In this document: piece after piece, positions 27,232-35,258 of the stretch
How the letters are laid out: every line of letters begins with the position of its first letter
Numbering within the stretch: the first letter of the stretch is position 1
Source: Streptomyces sp. GQFP
GTDB taxonomy: Bacteria; Actinomycetota; Actinomycetes; Streptomycetales; Streptomycetaceae
Assembly (NCBI RefSeq): GCF_021545335.1
Contig: NZ_CP089312.1
Coordinates: 1,364,001 to 1,428,000 of the forward strand
DNA: 64,000 nt
Direction of reading: 5' to 3'
Program-made: the position numbers and the translations under genes
The notes under the pieces: generated by a model
What the model was told of the DNA's origin: nothing
Database searches by the model: none
What the model saw: the letters and a program-made list of their open reading frames with translations, nothing else

Positions 27232-27894
27232 ATGACCAGCGTCGAAGAACCGGCACACAACGGCGGGCGCATCCGCGACGCCGTCCGCACCAAGGCCGAG
27301 ATTCTCGACGTGGCCACCAAGGAGTTCGCCCGGGCCGGCCTGGCGGGCGCCCGGGTGGACGAGATCGCCGCCCTCACCCGCACCACCAAGCGGATGATCT
27401 ATTACTACTTCGGCGGCAAGGAGCAGCTGTTCACGGCCGTGCTGGAGCGCGCGTACACCGTGATCCGGCAGGCCGAGCAGGACCTCGACGTCGAGCATCT
27501 GGACCCGGTCGCGGCCATCCGGCGCCTGGCGGAGCTGACCTTCGACCACCATGAGGCGCACCCCGACTTCATCCGCCTGGTGAGCATCGAGAACATCCAC
27601 GAGGCCCAGCACATCGCGAGCTCCGAGCAGCTCGGGCGGATCGGCTCGCCCGCGCTGGAGGTGATCCACCGGATCCTGGAGTCGGGCCGCAAGTCGGGCC
27701 TGTTCACGGCCGATGTCGACGCCGTGGACCTGCACGCCATGATCAGCTCCTTCTGCTTCTTCCGGGTGGCCAACCGGCACACCTTCGGCGCACTGTTCGG
27801 CCGCGACCTGACGGCCCCGGACCAGCGGGAGCACTACCGGACGATGCTCGGCGACATGGTCATCGCCTACCTGACGGCGGACCGTACGGCCTGA
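27232..27894 (+). CDS. TetR-family regulator of the quinate/shikimate genes
   Basis: 220 aa repressor. HTH at about residues 20-65 (ILDVATKEFARAGLAGARVDEIA, then TTKRMIYYYFGGKEQLF) and an all-helical ligand domain with LVSIENIHEAQHI. ATG 27232 has GAAGGA five bases upstream and a TAGAAT hexamer further up. It lies between the dehydrogenase and the transporter, with a dyad on each side, which fits local control by an aromatic or hydroaromatic acid. Ligand not shown by sequence. Confidence 0.92.
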   Translation: MTSVEEPAHNGGRIRDAVRTKAEILDVATKEFARAGLAGARVDEIAALTRTTKRMIYYYFGGKEQLFTAVLERAYTVIRQAEQDLDVEHLDPVAAIRRLAELTFDHHEAHPDFIRLVSIENIHEAQHIASSEQLGRIGSPALEVIHRILESGRKSGLFTADVDAVDLHAMISSFCFFRVANRHTFGALFGRDLTAPDQREHYRTMLGDMVIAYLTADRTA

Positions 27895-27971
27895 GGGCCG
27901 ACAGAAAGATCCTTCGGCATGACCTCTTGACACCCGGGAAACGTGAGCGCAACATCCGTAGCCAACCGCTA

Positions 27972-27995
27972 CTAACTATCCAGTGGGTTAATTAG
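27972..27995. promoter_or_regulatory. Second 24-base dyad, before the MHS transporter gene
   Basis: CTAACTATCCAG followed by TGGGTTAATTAG: eight of twelve positions pair, with ends CTAA and TTAG as in the site at 27123. It lies about 110 bases upstream of the transporter start and 78 bases after the TetR stop, and is AT-rich compared with its surroundings. Probable TetR operator. Confidence 0.55.
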
Positions 27996-28103
27996 CCGGG
28001 TAGCGGCAGCTCCCGGCACGGCCGTCCCATCACCCCCCGGGATCCGGCACTTCTCCCCTCCGCTCACTCCACCTACGTTGGAGTTCCCTCGAAGGAGCAC
28101 GCC

Positions 28104-29459
28104 GTGTCCGTCCCCGCAGCACCCCTCGACGCCCCACCGGGCGGCCAGCCGAAGAAAGCCGCCACGGCCGCCTGGATCGGCAGCGCCCTGGAGTACTACG
28201 ACTTCTTCATCTACGGCAGCGCGGCCGCCCTGATCTTCCCCAAGGTCTTCTTCGACGAGTCCGACCCGGCCACCGCGACCCTGCTGTCCCTGGCCACCTT
28301 CGGTGTCGCGTACGCCGCCCGCCCGGTCGGCGCGCTCTTCCTCGGCCACTTCGGCGACCGGCTCGGCCGCAAGAAGATCATGGTCTTCACGCTGATCCTG
28401 ATGGGCATCTCGACGTTCCTCATCGGCTGCCTCCCCACCCGCGACCAGGTCGGCACCCTCGCTCCGGTCCTGCTCGTGCTCTGCCGTGTCCTCCAGGGCA
28501 TCTCGGCCGCCGGCGAGCAGGCCAGCGCGAACTCCATGACCCTCGAACACGCACCACCGGGCCGGCGCGGCTTCTTCACCAGCTTCACCCTGAGCGGCAC
28601 CCAGGGCGGCCAGCTTCTGGCCACCCTCGTCTTCATCCCGATCGCGGCCATGCCCGAGGACCAGCTGCTGGCCTGGGGCTGGCGCATCCCGTTCTGGCTG
28701 AGCATCGCGGTCGCCGTCGTCGGGTACGTCATCCGCCGCAAGCTGGAGGAGACCCCGGCCTTCGCCCAGCAGGCCGCCTCCGAGGGTGTCGTGAAGCTGC
28801 CGCTGCTGATTCTGCTGCGCGAGCACTGGGCGGACGTCCTGCGGGTGATCGCGGGTGCGCTGGTCGCCTCGGTCTCGACGATCTTCACGGTGTGGGCGCT
28901 GGCGTACGCGACCAGTGACGCGGTGGGCATGGACCGCTCGTCCATGCTGTGGGTGGCCGCGCTCGCCAACCTGGTCGCGCTGGCCGCGATCCCGCTGTGG
29001 GCCACGCTGTCCGACCGCATCGGCCGCCGCCCGGTGTTCCTGGCGGGCGCCGCGGGCAGCGGGGTCATGATGTTCGTCTACCTGTGGGCGATCTCCACAG
29101 GCTCGTACCCACTGATCCTGGTCCTCGGCATCGTCACCTTCGGTGTGGTCTACAGCGCCGCGAACGGCATCTGGCCCTCCTTCTACGGCGAGATGTTCTC
29201 GACCCGGGTCCGTCTGTCGGGCATGGCGATCGGTACGCAGATCGGCTTCGCCGTCGCCGGTTTCGCGGTTACCTTCGCCGCGGAGATCGCCGGTCCTGAC
29301 GGGGACGACTGGTTCTCCGTCGCGCTGTTCACGGCGGCGCTGTGCGTCCCGCCGGTGCTGGCCGCGATCACGGCACGCGAGACACACCGGGTGCCGACGG
29401 AGCGGCTCGGTGAGCGTGGCGCCGAGAACGTCGCGGAGCGCGCGACGGTCTCCGCCTGA
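28104..29459 (+). CDS. MHS-family (shikimate/quinate type) proton symporter
   Basis: 451 aa MFS transporter of the metabolite:H+ symporter branch. Signatures: SALEYYDFFIYGSAAAL in TM1, LGHFGDRLGRKKIM in loop 2-3, CRVLQGISAAGEQASA, and LSDRIGRRPVF in the second half. About 12 TMs. Start GTG 28104 follows GAAGGAG. Members carry shikimate, proline, citrate or ketoglutarate; the adjacent catabolic genes make shikimate or quinate likely. Strong terminator follows. Confidence 0.9.
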   Translation: MSVPAAPLDAPPGGQPKKAATAAWIGSALEYYDFFIYGSAAALIFPKVFFDESDPATATLLSLATFGVAYAARPVGALFLGHFGDRLGRKKIMVFTLILMGISTFLIGCLPTRDQVGTLAPVLLVLCRVLQGISAAGEQASANSMTLEHAPPGRRGFFTSFTLSGTQGGQLLATLVFIPIAAMPEDQLLAWGWRIPFWLSIAVAVVGYVIRRKLEETPAFAQQAASEGVVKLPLLILLREHWADVLRVIAGALVASVSTIFTVWALAYATSDAVGMDRSSMLWVAALANLVALAAIPLWATLSDRIGRRPVFLAGAAGSGVMMFVYLWAISTGSYPLILVLGIVTFGVVYSAANGIWPSFYGEMFSTRVRLSGMAIGTQIGFAVAGFAVTFAAEIAGPDGDDWFSVALFTAALCVPPVLAAITARETHRVPTERLGERGAENVAERATVSA

Positions 29460-29471
29460 TCCTGTCCTCCG

Positions 29472-29506
29472 AAGTCTCCGAACAGCCCTGGGCTGTTCGG
29501 AGACTT
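29472..29506 (+). terminator. Strong perfect hairpin terminator
   Basis: Arms AAGTCTCCGAACAGCCC and GGGCTGTTCGGAGACTT are fully complementary over 17 bases around one T, starting 12 bases after the transporter stop. The downstream side is followed by TTGGCATTT. Confidence 0.85.
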
Positions 29507-29721
29507 TGGCATTTCCGGCCGGAGTGCCCCACTTGATACCTGCTTGATACCGGTCGCACGGTTGACAGCTGACGTTTCACGCAACAACATCGGCCAAAAC
29601 GAGCACAAAAGAACAGAGCCTCCGCGCGTACCGGCCGATTTCAGGGGCGGCCGGTGCGCGCGGTTCCGCCGTTGACTTATCGTTGCCCGATCACAGGCGC
29701 GAGAGGCGGGCGGGCGAGGGA

Positions 29722-31458
29722 GTGTCGGGGGCCGGGTGGATACGGGTGCCGGTCGGGGACGACTCGGCACGCTGGGCCACGCGGGGCCGGAGCCTCAAGG
29801 TCCTGCTCGTCGTCCACAACGTGACCTCGGCGACCCGACTGCTCGACATAATGCCGCTCTTCGACGACGACTTCAGGGTCCAACTGCTCGTGACCTGCAC
29901 GGAGTCGTCGGCGTTCAGGTCGGGTGTCGAGGAGTTGCTGGCGGGGACGGGGGTGCCGGTGCTGCCGTGGGAGCAGGCTGTCGAGACACCGGTCTCGTTG
30001 GCTGTCTCGGCGAGCTTCGGTGGTCAACTCCCGGACATTATCGGACACTTGGCCATATTGTCCCACGGAATCGGATACACTAAGAGGCTGGCGACACCCA
30101 ACACCCAACACCCAACGGCGGGCGGCGGGGGTTCGGAAGTCGGCGGGCCGGTTTTCGGGATGTCGCCCGAGTGGCTGCTCGACGAGCACGGCGTTCCCGT
30201 CGCGGACGCGCTCGTCCTCTCGCATCCGGAGCAGTACGAGCGACTGCGCGCCGCCTGCCCCGAGGCCGCGGCCACTGCCGTGCTCGCCGGGGACCCCTGC
30301 TGGGACCGCATCCTCGCGGCGCGCCCGTACCGCGAGCGCTACCGCCGCGCCCTCGGTGTCAGGACGGGCCAACGACTGGTACTCCTCAACTCCACCTGGA
30401 ACCCCGAGTCGTTGTTCGGCGACGGTGGCGGGGATGACGTCCTTCCGTCGCTCCTCCCCCGGCTGGCCTCGGAGTTCCCGGCCGACGAGTACCGGTTCGC
30501 GGCCGTGCTGCACCCCAACATCTGGCACGGACACGGTCCCGGGCAGATCCGCGCCTGGCTCGACCGCGCACGGCGTGCCGGGCTCGCGCTGATCGACCCC
30601 CTGCACGGCTGGCGGCAGTCGCTGATCGCAGCGGACGCGGTGATCGGCGACCACGGCTCGGTCACCTACTACGCGGCGGCGCTGGGCACCCCCGTCCTGC
30701 TGGGCGCCGCTCCCCTCTCGGGCCTCGCGCCCGACGCCCCGGTCCACGACTTCGTGCGCGACGCCCCGCGTCTCGACCCGACCCTCCCGTTGCGCATCCA
30801 GCTGGAGCGGGTGGTCCGCGACCACCGACCCGGCCCGGAACCCGCCGAGTTCATCAGCTCCGCACCCGGCGAGTCGGCCACCCGGCTGCGCCGCCTCTTC
30901 TACGACGCCCTCGGCATCCCCGAACCGGACGAACCCGCCCTGCTCGAACCGCTCCCCCTGCCACCGTACGAACCCCCTTCACACACCGTGCCGTTGGTCG
31001 TACTCACCCGCCTGCTGGGCGCCGGCGAGATCGAGGTCACCCGGTACGCCGGACCGCACCCGCCCGCCGACAGCACCGGCGAGCTGCACACGGCCGCACA
31101 CGAGGACACGCGCGAGACCCACCAACTCGCCCTAGCGGATGTGGTGTTCCGGCACGGCGAACCGGACGACCCGCGCTTCGGCTCGCCGGAACAGTGGACG
31201 ACGGAGGCGTTGTCCCTGCACCCGCAGTGCGCACTGACCGCCTACGTCAGCGGCCCCGCCGACTGCACGGTCCGCACACGCGACGGCGAACTCCTGGCCC
31301 TGCACGCCGAGTCGGGTGCGGACACCGACCCGTCCGCATACGCCACGGCCCTGTACGCATGGCTGGCCGCAGGCAAGTCCCTGGACGAGCTGATCACCCA
31401 GGGCCTGACGGTACGGACGGGCGGGATCGCCCATCGGGCCACGGTCACCCGACGCTGA
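29722..31458 (+). CDS. Hypothetical GT-B-fold-like protein (CDP-glycerophosphotransferase-like)
   Basis: About 578 aa from GTG 29722; a TTG at 29683 is also in frame. Not firmly recognised. The first 380 residues look like a GT-B glycosyl/glycerophosphotransferase: LKVLLVVHNVTSATRLLDI at the N-terminus, ILSHGIGYTK, VLSHPEQYERL, and the C-lobe motif AADAVIGDHGSVTYYAAALG, which resembles the acidic-His-Gly-Ser signature of teichoic-acid polymerases. Residues about 420-578 are a separate region without recognised motifs. No TM segments. It stands alone, with its 3' end next to a decayed repeat array. Confidence 0.75.
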   Translation: MSGAGWIRVPVGDDSARWATRGRSLKVLLVVHNVTSATRLLDIMPLFDDDFRVQLLVTCTESSAFRSGVEELLAGTGVPVLPWEQAVETPVSLAVSASFGGQLPDIIGHLAILSHGIGYTKRLATPNTQHPTAGGGGSEVGGPVFGMSPEWLLDEHGVPVADALVLSHPEQYERLRAACPEAAATAVLAGDPCWDRILAARPYRERYRRALGVRTGQRLVLLNSTWNPESLFGDGGGDDVLPSLLPRLASEFPADEYRFAAVLHPNIWHGHGPGQIRAWLDRARRAGLALIDPLHGWRQSLIAADAVIGDHGSVTYYAAALGTPVLLGAAPLSGLAPDAPVHDFVRDAPRLDPTLPLRIQLERVVRDHRPGPEPAEFISSAPGESATRLRRLFYDALGIPEPDEPALLEPLPLPPYEPPSHTVPLVVLTRLLGAGEIEVTRYAGPHPPADSTGELHTAAHEDTRETHQLALADVVFRHGEPDDPRFGSPEQWTTEALSLHPQCALTAYVSGPADCTVRTRDGELLALHAESGADTDPSAYATALYAWLAAGKSLDELITQGLTVRTGGIAHRATVTRR

Positions 31459-31910
31459 CGCACGGCTGCCAGGTGGTGGTTGGCAGTCTCCTGGCCGAGG
31501 GCCGCGACCGCCTCGTCGGCCAGCGGCGGCGAGGCCTCGAACTCCGCACCGACCAGACACGTTTCGGCGAAGCCGATCCATCGCCGAACCCCAGTCACCC
31601 GCCGCACCCACAACCTCCGCATGGGGGCCAGATGATGGCCGTCATCCTCGTGACCGAGAGCCTCGACCACCCCCTCGACCAGCGGCAGCACATCCGCGAA
31701 CTCCGCACCGACCAGGAGCGTTTCGGCGAAGCCGACGCATCGCCGAACCCCAGTCACGCGCCGCTCCGCGAACTCCGCAGGCCGACCAGACGACGGCCGA
31801 CAACCTCCCGACCGAGGGCCACCATCACCACCTCGACCAACGGCACCGCAGCCACAACCTCCCCGCCACCCAGGCACGTTACGGCGAGGCCGGCGCCCGC
31901 CGAACCGCAC
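31459..31910 (-). repeat. Decayed tandem copies of the 3' end of the STAND/TPR gene
   Basis: No gene in this 452-base gap. It holds three diverged copies, spaced about 160 bases, of the last roughly 160 bases of the gene at 31911-34019 including its stop region. Landmarks on the plus strand are the pairs CCTCG/CAGCGG near 31511 and 31673, CCTCGACCAACGGC near 31832 and, in the intact gene, CCTCGTCGACC near 31997, plus TTTCGGCGAAGCCGA twice. On the minus strand two copies still read GFAETLLVGAEFADVLPLV and GFAETCLVGAEFEASPPL, compared with the intact LTDLAETHLDDAEFTAALPL. Frames are broken, so it is a relic. Confidence 0.75.
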
Positions 31911-34019
31911 TCACCCGCCGCTCACGCACCGCTCCCGCAGCCTCCGCAGGTGGGTCAGGTGGTAGCCGGCGTTCTCCTGGCCGAGGGACGCGATCGCCTC
32001 GTCGACCAGGGGCAGTGCGGCCGTGAACTCCGCGTCGTCGAGGTGGGTTTCGGCGAGGTCGGTGAGGGTGCGGGCCGTGTTGTACGCCTCGCCGCTGGCC
32101 CGGAAGAAGCGCAGTGCCTGTTGCAGGCGTTCGCGGGCCTCCTCGCGGCTGCCGAGGCCCCGTAGTGCGCGGCCCCGGTGGCGCTCCAACAGGGCGCGGG
32201 CGCGGGGGAGATCGGCGGCGCCCTCGTCGGTGGGGCCGATGGCGTCGAGGATGCGGTACGCCTCGTCGAAGCAGTCGTGTGCCTCGGTGAAGCGCCATTG
32301 GCGCAAGCGGAGGAGGCCCAGGAACTCCACGGCGGAGGCGTGGCCGCGCGTGTGTCCGGCGGCCCGCTCGGCACGGGCCGCCGCAACGGCCTCCGGTTCC
32401 GCCTCGTCCCAGCGGCGCAACTCCGTGTAGGTGTGAGCCAGTTGGGCGTGCAGAGAGCCTGCCGTTCGGCTGCCCGGGAAGTGGGCGTCGGCGGTTCGTG
32501 CGCCTGCCTGGAGTGCGGGGAGCAGGATGTCGTGGTGGCCCGCCTTGAGTTGGAGCGGCCACAGTGCCTGGCACAGGCGTACGACGGTGTCCCAGTCGCT
32601 GAACTCCTCCGCCGCGCGCACCGCTTGGACCAGGTTCTGTGCCTCGGCGGTGAGGGCGGCGACGGCTGTGCCCCGGTCGCCGTACGAGATCGGCGAGGTT
32701 CCGGCGGGGACGCGCCAGCTCTCCGGGAGGGCGGCCTGCGCCGCGGCCACCGCGAGGTTGAGATAGTGCTCGACCGTGCGGGTGACGGCCGCCGAGCACG
32801 CGGCGATGCCGTCGGTGGCGGCGGCCGTGCGCTCGGCGTGGGCGCGTACTGCGGGGCGGTAGCGGTAGCGGCCGACGTCCGTGGGGTCGAGGAGCAGCAC
32901 GGCGGCCAGCTCTTCGAGGAGGCGGGCCGCGTCCGACTCGTCCAGGTCGGCGGCCCGTGCGGCTGCGGCGGCGTCCAGGGCAGGCCAGGCGTACAGGCCT
33001 GCCAGGCGGTAGAGGCGGGCGGCGGCAGGGGGCAGCAGGCGGTAGGAGTCCTCGGCTGCCCTGCCCACCGCGTCCAGGGCCGGATCGGCGGCGGGGCTCT
33101 CAGGGGCGGGGACCGCTGCCGTCAGGCGGGGCGCCGCTGCGCGTAGGGCGTACGGGGAGCCGGCGCAGCGGTCCAGTACGCCGGGCAGGGTGGCGCGGGC
33201 CGCGCCGATCGCGGGTTTGCCGACCAGGTCGGTGAGCAGCTGCTTGGCGTCCTTGCGGGCCAGGGGGCCGACCGGGACGTGCAGCGCGTCGAGACCGGCG
33301 AGCGGCTGCCGGGCGACGACCACGGTGACGACGCCCGGTGCCGAGGTGAGCAACGCCCTTACCTGGCCCGCCGATTGGGCGTGGTCGAGGACCAGGAGGA
33401 GCCGTCGGTCGCTGAGGCAGCTTCGGAAGAGGTCGGCTCGGTCGGCTGCGGCGGGCGGTATCTCCTCGTCGGGCAGGCCGAGTTGACGCAGGAGGGTGCC
33501 GAGGGCGGCGTCGGGGCCGAGGGTGCGCAGATCGGCGTAGAGCTGCCCGTCGGGGAAGCGGGTCTGTTGCCGCCAGCCCCAGTGGATGGCGAGGGTGCTG
33601 GTGCCGATTCCTTCGGGGCCGTGCAGCAGGGCCAGCCGGGGGCGGCCGTCGAAGGCGCGGGTGGCCTCCTTGTCCAGGGCCTTCAGCGCTTCCTGACGGT
33701 CCGTGAAGAAACGCGGGGAGGCCGGCAGTCCGGCCCGGCCCGCGAAGGTGCCGGTGAGGGTGCCACCCTGTGCGGGCACACCCTGGGCGAACAGCGTCCA
33801 GGCGTGGGCGAGTTGGGGATCGTTCCGCACTCGGTCGTGGACGAGGTGGGCGACCTCGGTCAGCTGTCCGGGGGTCGTGGGTGCGACGACCTCGCGCCCC
33901 GCGATACGGCGGACCACTCCTCCGGCGGACTCCCACGCCCACCGTCCGGCCTCGTTGGCCATGCCCGATCCGACGGCTCCGAGTACCGCACCGATGGCGC
34001 CCATCGACATCGGATCCAT
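31911..34019 (-). CDS. STAND-type NTPase-like protein with C-terminal TPR
   Basis: 702 aa protein with the SWACOS/NB-ARC-like layout of signal-transduction NTPases. Residues about 1-40 are Gly/Ala-rich and hydrophobic, possibly membrane-associating. The NTPase core (about 105-400) has LLHGPEGIGTSTLAIHWGW (133-150) and RRLLLVLDHAQ (205-215): the Walker A Lys is replaced by Thr and the Walker B end is LDH rather than DD, so ATP hydrolysis is doubtful. A winged-helix-like segment precedes TPR-like helices (about 450-700). Start ATG 34019. Its 3' end has been tandemly copied downstream. Confidence 0.85.
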   Translation of the reverse strand: MDPMSMGAIGAVLGAVGSGMANEAGRWAWESAGGVVRRIAGREVVAPTTPGQLTEVAHLVHDRVRNDPQLAHAWTLFAQGVPAQGGTLTGTFAGRAGLPASPRFFTDRQEALKALDKEATRAFDGRPRLALLHGPEGIGTSTLAIHWGWRQQTRFPDGQLYADLRTLGPDAALGTLLRQLGLPDEEIPPAAADRADLFRSCLSDRRLLLVLDHAQSAGQVRALLTSAPGVVTVVVARQPLAGLDALHVPVGPLARKDAKQLLTDLVGKPAIGAARATLPGVLDRCAGSPYALRAAAPRLTAAVPAPESPAADPALDAVGRAAEDSYRLLPPAAARLYRLAGLYAWPALDAAAAARAADLDESDAARLLEELAAVLLLDPTDVGRYRYRPAVRAHAERTAAATDGIAACSAAVTRTVEHYLNLAVAAAQAALPESWRVPAGTSPISYGDRGTAVAALTAEAQNLVQAVRAAEEFSDWDTVVRLCQALWPLQLKAGHHDILLPALQAGARTADAHFPGSRTAGSLHAQLAHTYTELRRWDEAEPEAVAAARAERAAGHTRGHASAVEFLGLLRLRQWRFTEAHDCFDEAYRILDAIGPTDEGAADLPRARALLERHRGRALRGLGSREEARERLQQALRFFRASGEAYNTARTLTDLAETHLDDAEFTAALPLVDEAIASLGQENAGYHLTHLRRLRERCVSGG

Positions 34020-34131
34020 GATCCCTCGCCCTCCCCGTCTCCCGCGCCCCGCACGGCCGTTGCGCCGCCTTGTGGATCAACCCTAGCGGCAGAACGGGCA
34101 CCCTGACGGAGAGTCACCCACCCTCGCCCAC

Positions 34132-34569
34132 TCAGCGCCGCGCCACCCCGTACGCTCTCTCCACCCTGATCCGCAGCACGAGCCGCCCGTCCCGGACCAT
34201 CGCCGCGCGGTAGTCGTCCCAGTCGGGATGCTCGCCGCGCGCTGCCCGGTAGAGGCGGATCAGCTCCTCGACCGTCTCGTCGTGCGGGTCCCGCGCCACC
34301 GGCGTCAGGTCGGCCACACCCTCGACCACGGTGTACGCCCAGCGGTCGTCGCTGGTCACGTGGTAGGAGACGCGCGGGTCCCGGCGCATGTTGCGGGTCT
34401 TGGCGCGGGTGTCGGTGAGGGAGACGCGGACGGTGCGTTCGTCGGGGTCGTAGGCGTGGTTGACGTTCGAGAGCTGGGGGCGGCCGTCCGCCTTGAGGGT
34501 CGTCAGTACTCCGCCGTCGTACTCGGAGAGCAGCTTGAGGAGCGCGTCCTGCGTGTCGTCCTGAGTCAT
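34132..34569 (-). CDS. PPOX-class F420-dependent oxidoreductase
   Basis: 145 aa split-barrel flavin/F420-binding protein (pyridoxamine-phosphate-oxidase fold). It reads LSEYDGGVLTTLKADGRPQLSNV, followed by VRVSLTDTRAKTRNMRRDPRVSYHV, typical of F420-dependent PPOX proteins. ATG 34569 was chosen because the upstream in-frame extension runs through the operator region. Divergent from a TetR gene, with operators between, so probably part of its regulon. Substrate unknown. Confidence 0.9.
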   Translation of the reverse strand: MTQDDTQDALLKLLSEYDGGVLTTLKADGRPQLSNVNHAYDPDERTVRVSLTDTRAKTRNMRRDPRVSYHVTSDDRWAYTVVEGVADLTPVARDPHDETVEELIRLYRAARGEHPDWDDYRAAMVRDGRLVLRIRVERAYGVARR

Positions 34570-34605
34570 GACTACATCAACGATGCGCCGCCGATCCTTC
34601 ATTCC

Positions 34606-34621
34606 GACCGACCGGTCGGTC
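34606..34621. promoter_or_regulatory. Perfect 16-base palindrome (TetR-type operator)
   Basis: GACCGACCGGTCGGTC is its own reverse complement. It lies 36 bases before the PPOX start and 50 before the TetR start. ACCGACCGGTCGGT-type boxes are common before TetR-controlled exporter genes in actinobacteria. Confidence 0.7.
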
Positions 34622-34634
34622 CGATCTCGCGGAG

Positions 34635-34671
34635 TAGACACTGTCTACCACGCACTGGTAGACAGTGTCTA
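34635..34671 (+). promoter_or_regulatory. Nested operator and leaderless promoter of the TetR gene
   Basis: Two 16-base arms, TAGACACTGTCTACCA (34635-34650) and TGGTAGACAGTGTCTA (34656-34671), are exact inverted repeats around CGCAC, and each contains its own near-palindrome TAGACA-N-TGTCTA. TAGACA at 34635-34640 and TAGACA at 34659-34664 are 18 bases apart and fit -35 and -10 boxes. The start ATG at 34671 falls on the predicted transcription start and no ribosome site exists, so the mRNA is probably leaderless. Confidence 0.6.
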
Positions 34672-35258
34672 TGAGTGACTCCCTGCGTACCCGCCTGATC
34701 GATGCCGGCGTCGACCTGGTGACCACGGAAGGCATCCACGCGCTCACCCTCCGGGAGATCGCCCGCCGTGCCGGTGTCTCCCACGGCGCCCCTCGCCGCT
34801 ACTTCCCGACCCATCTGGAGCTGCTGTCGGCCATCGCCCGCCGTGGCTTCACCGAGCTGGCGGCCAGGGGAGCGCAGGCGATCGAGGAGAGTGGGCACGG
34901 GACCGGCGGTACGGCGGGGCCCCGGGAGCAGATCGCCCTGCTCGGGCGCGTGTACCTCGACTTCGCGCTCGCCAACCGGGGCATGCACGAGCTGATGTTC
35001 CGTCACGATCTGCTGGAGAGCAACAAGTTGGGGCTGCGCGAGGCCAGTCTGCCCGTCTTCGCGCTGCTCGTGGATCTCGTCGGGCAGGTCAGGCCTGATG
35101 CCGACGCCCGGCTCGTCGCGGGCGCGTTGCTCGCGAACCTATACGGCATCGCCCAGCTCTGGGCCTGGGGCAGCCTCCAACTCACCACCGGGGCCGACGA
35201 CTTCGTACCCCTGCTGCGTACCGCCCTCGCCGCGCACCTCGGGCCGGAGGAGCGGTGA
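34671..35258 (+). CDS. TetR-family autorepressor of the adjacent exporter
   Basis: 195 aa repressor with HTH at about 10-50 (RLIDAGVDLVTTEGIHALTL, EIARRAGVSHGAPRRYFPTHLELL) and a TetR_C_33-like ligand domain. ATG 34671 overlaps the last base of its operator; an in-frame GTG at 34665 is the alternative. It overlaps the DHA2 exporter gene by GTGA, so regulator and pump are one unit that the regulator probably represses until a toxic ligand appears. Confidence 0.92.
   Translation: MSDSLRTRLIDAGVDLVTTEGIHALTLREIARRAGVSHGAPRRYFPTHLELLSAIARRGFTELAARGAQAIEESGHGTGGTAGPREQIALLGRVYLDFALANRGMHELMFRHDLLESNKLGLREASLPVFALLVDLVGQVRPDADARLVAGALLANLYGIAQLWAWGSLQLTTGADDFVPLLRTALAAHLGPEER

Noticed and set aside
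34635..34671. Repeated TAGACA-type arms as a possible CRISPR or attachment site
   Set aside because: Only two units in inverted orientation, with no spacer array or integrase; promoter/operator fits better.
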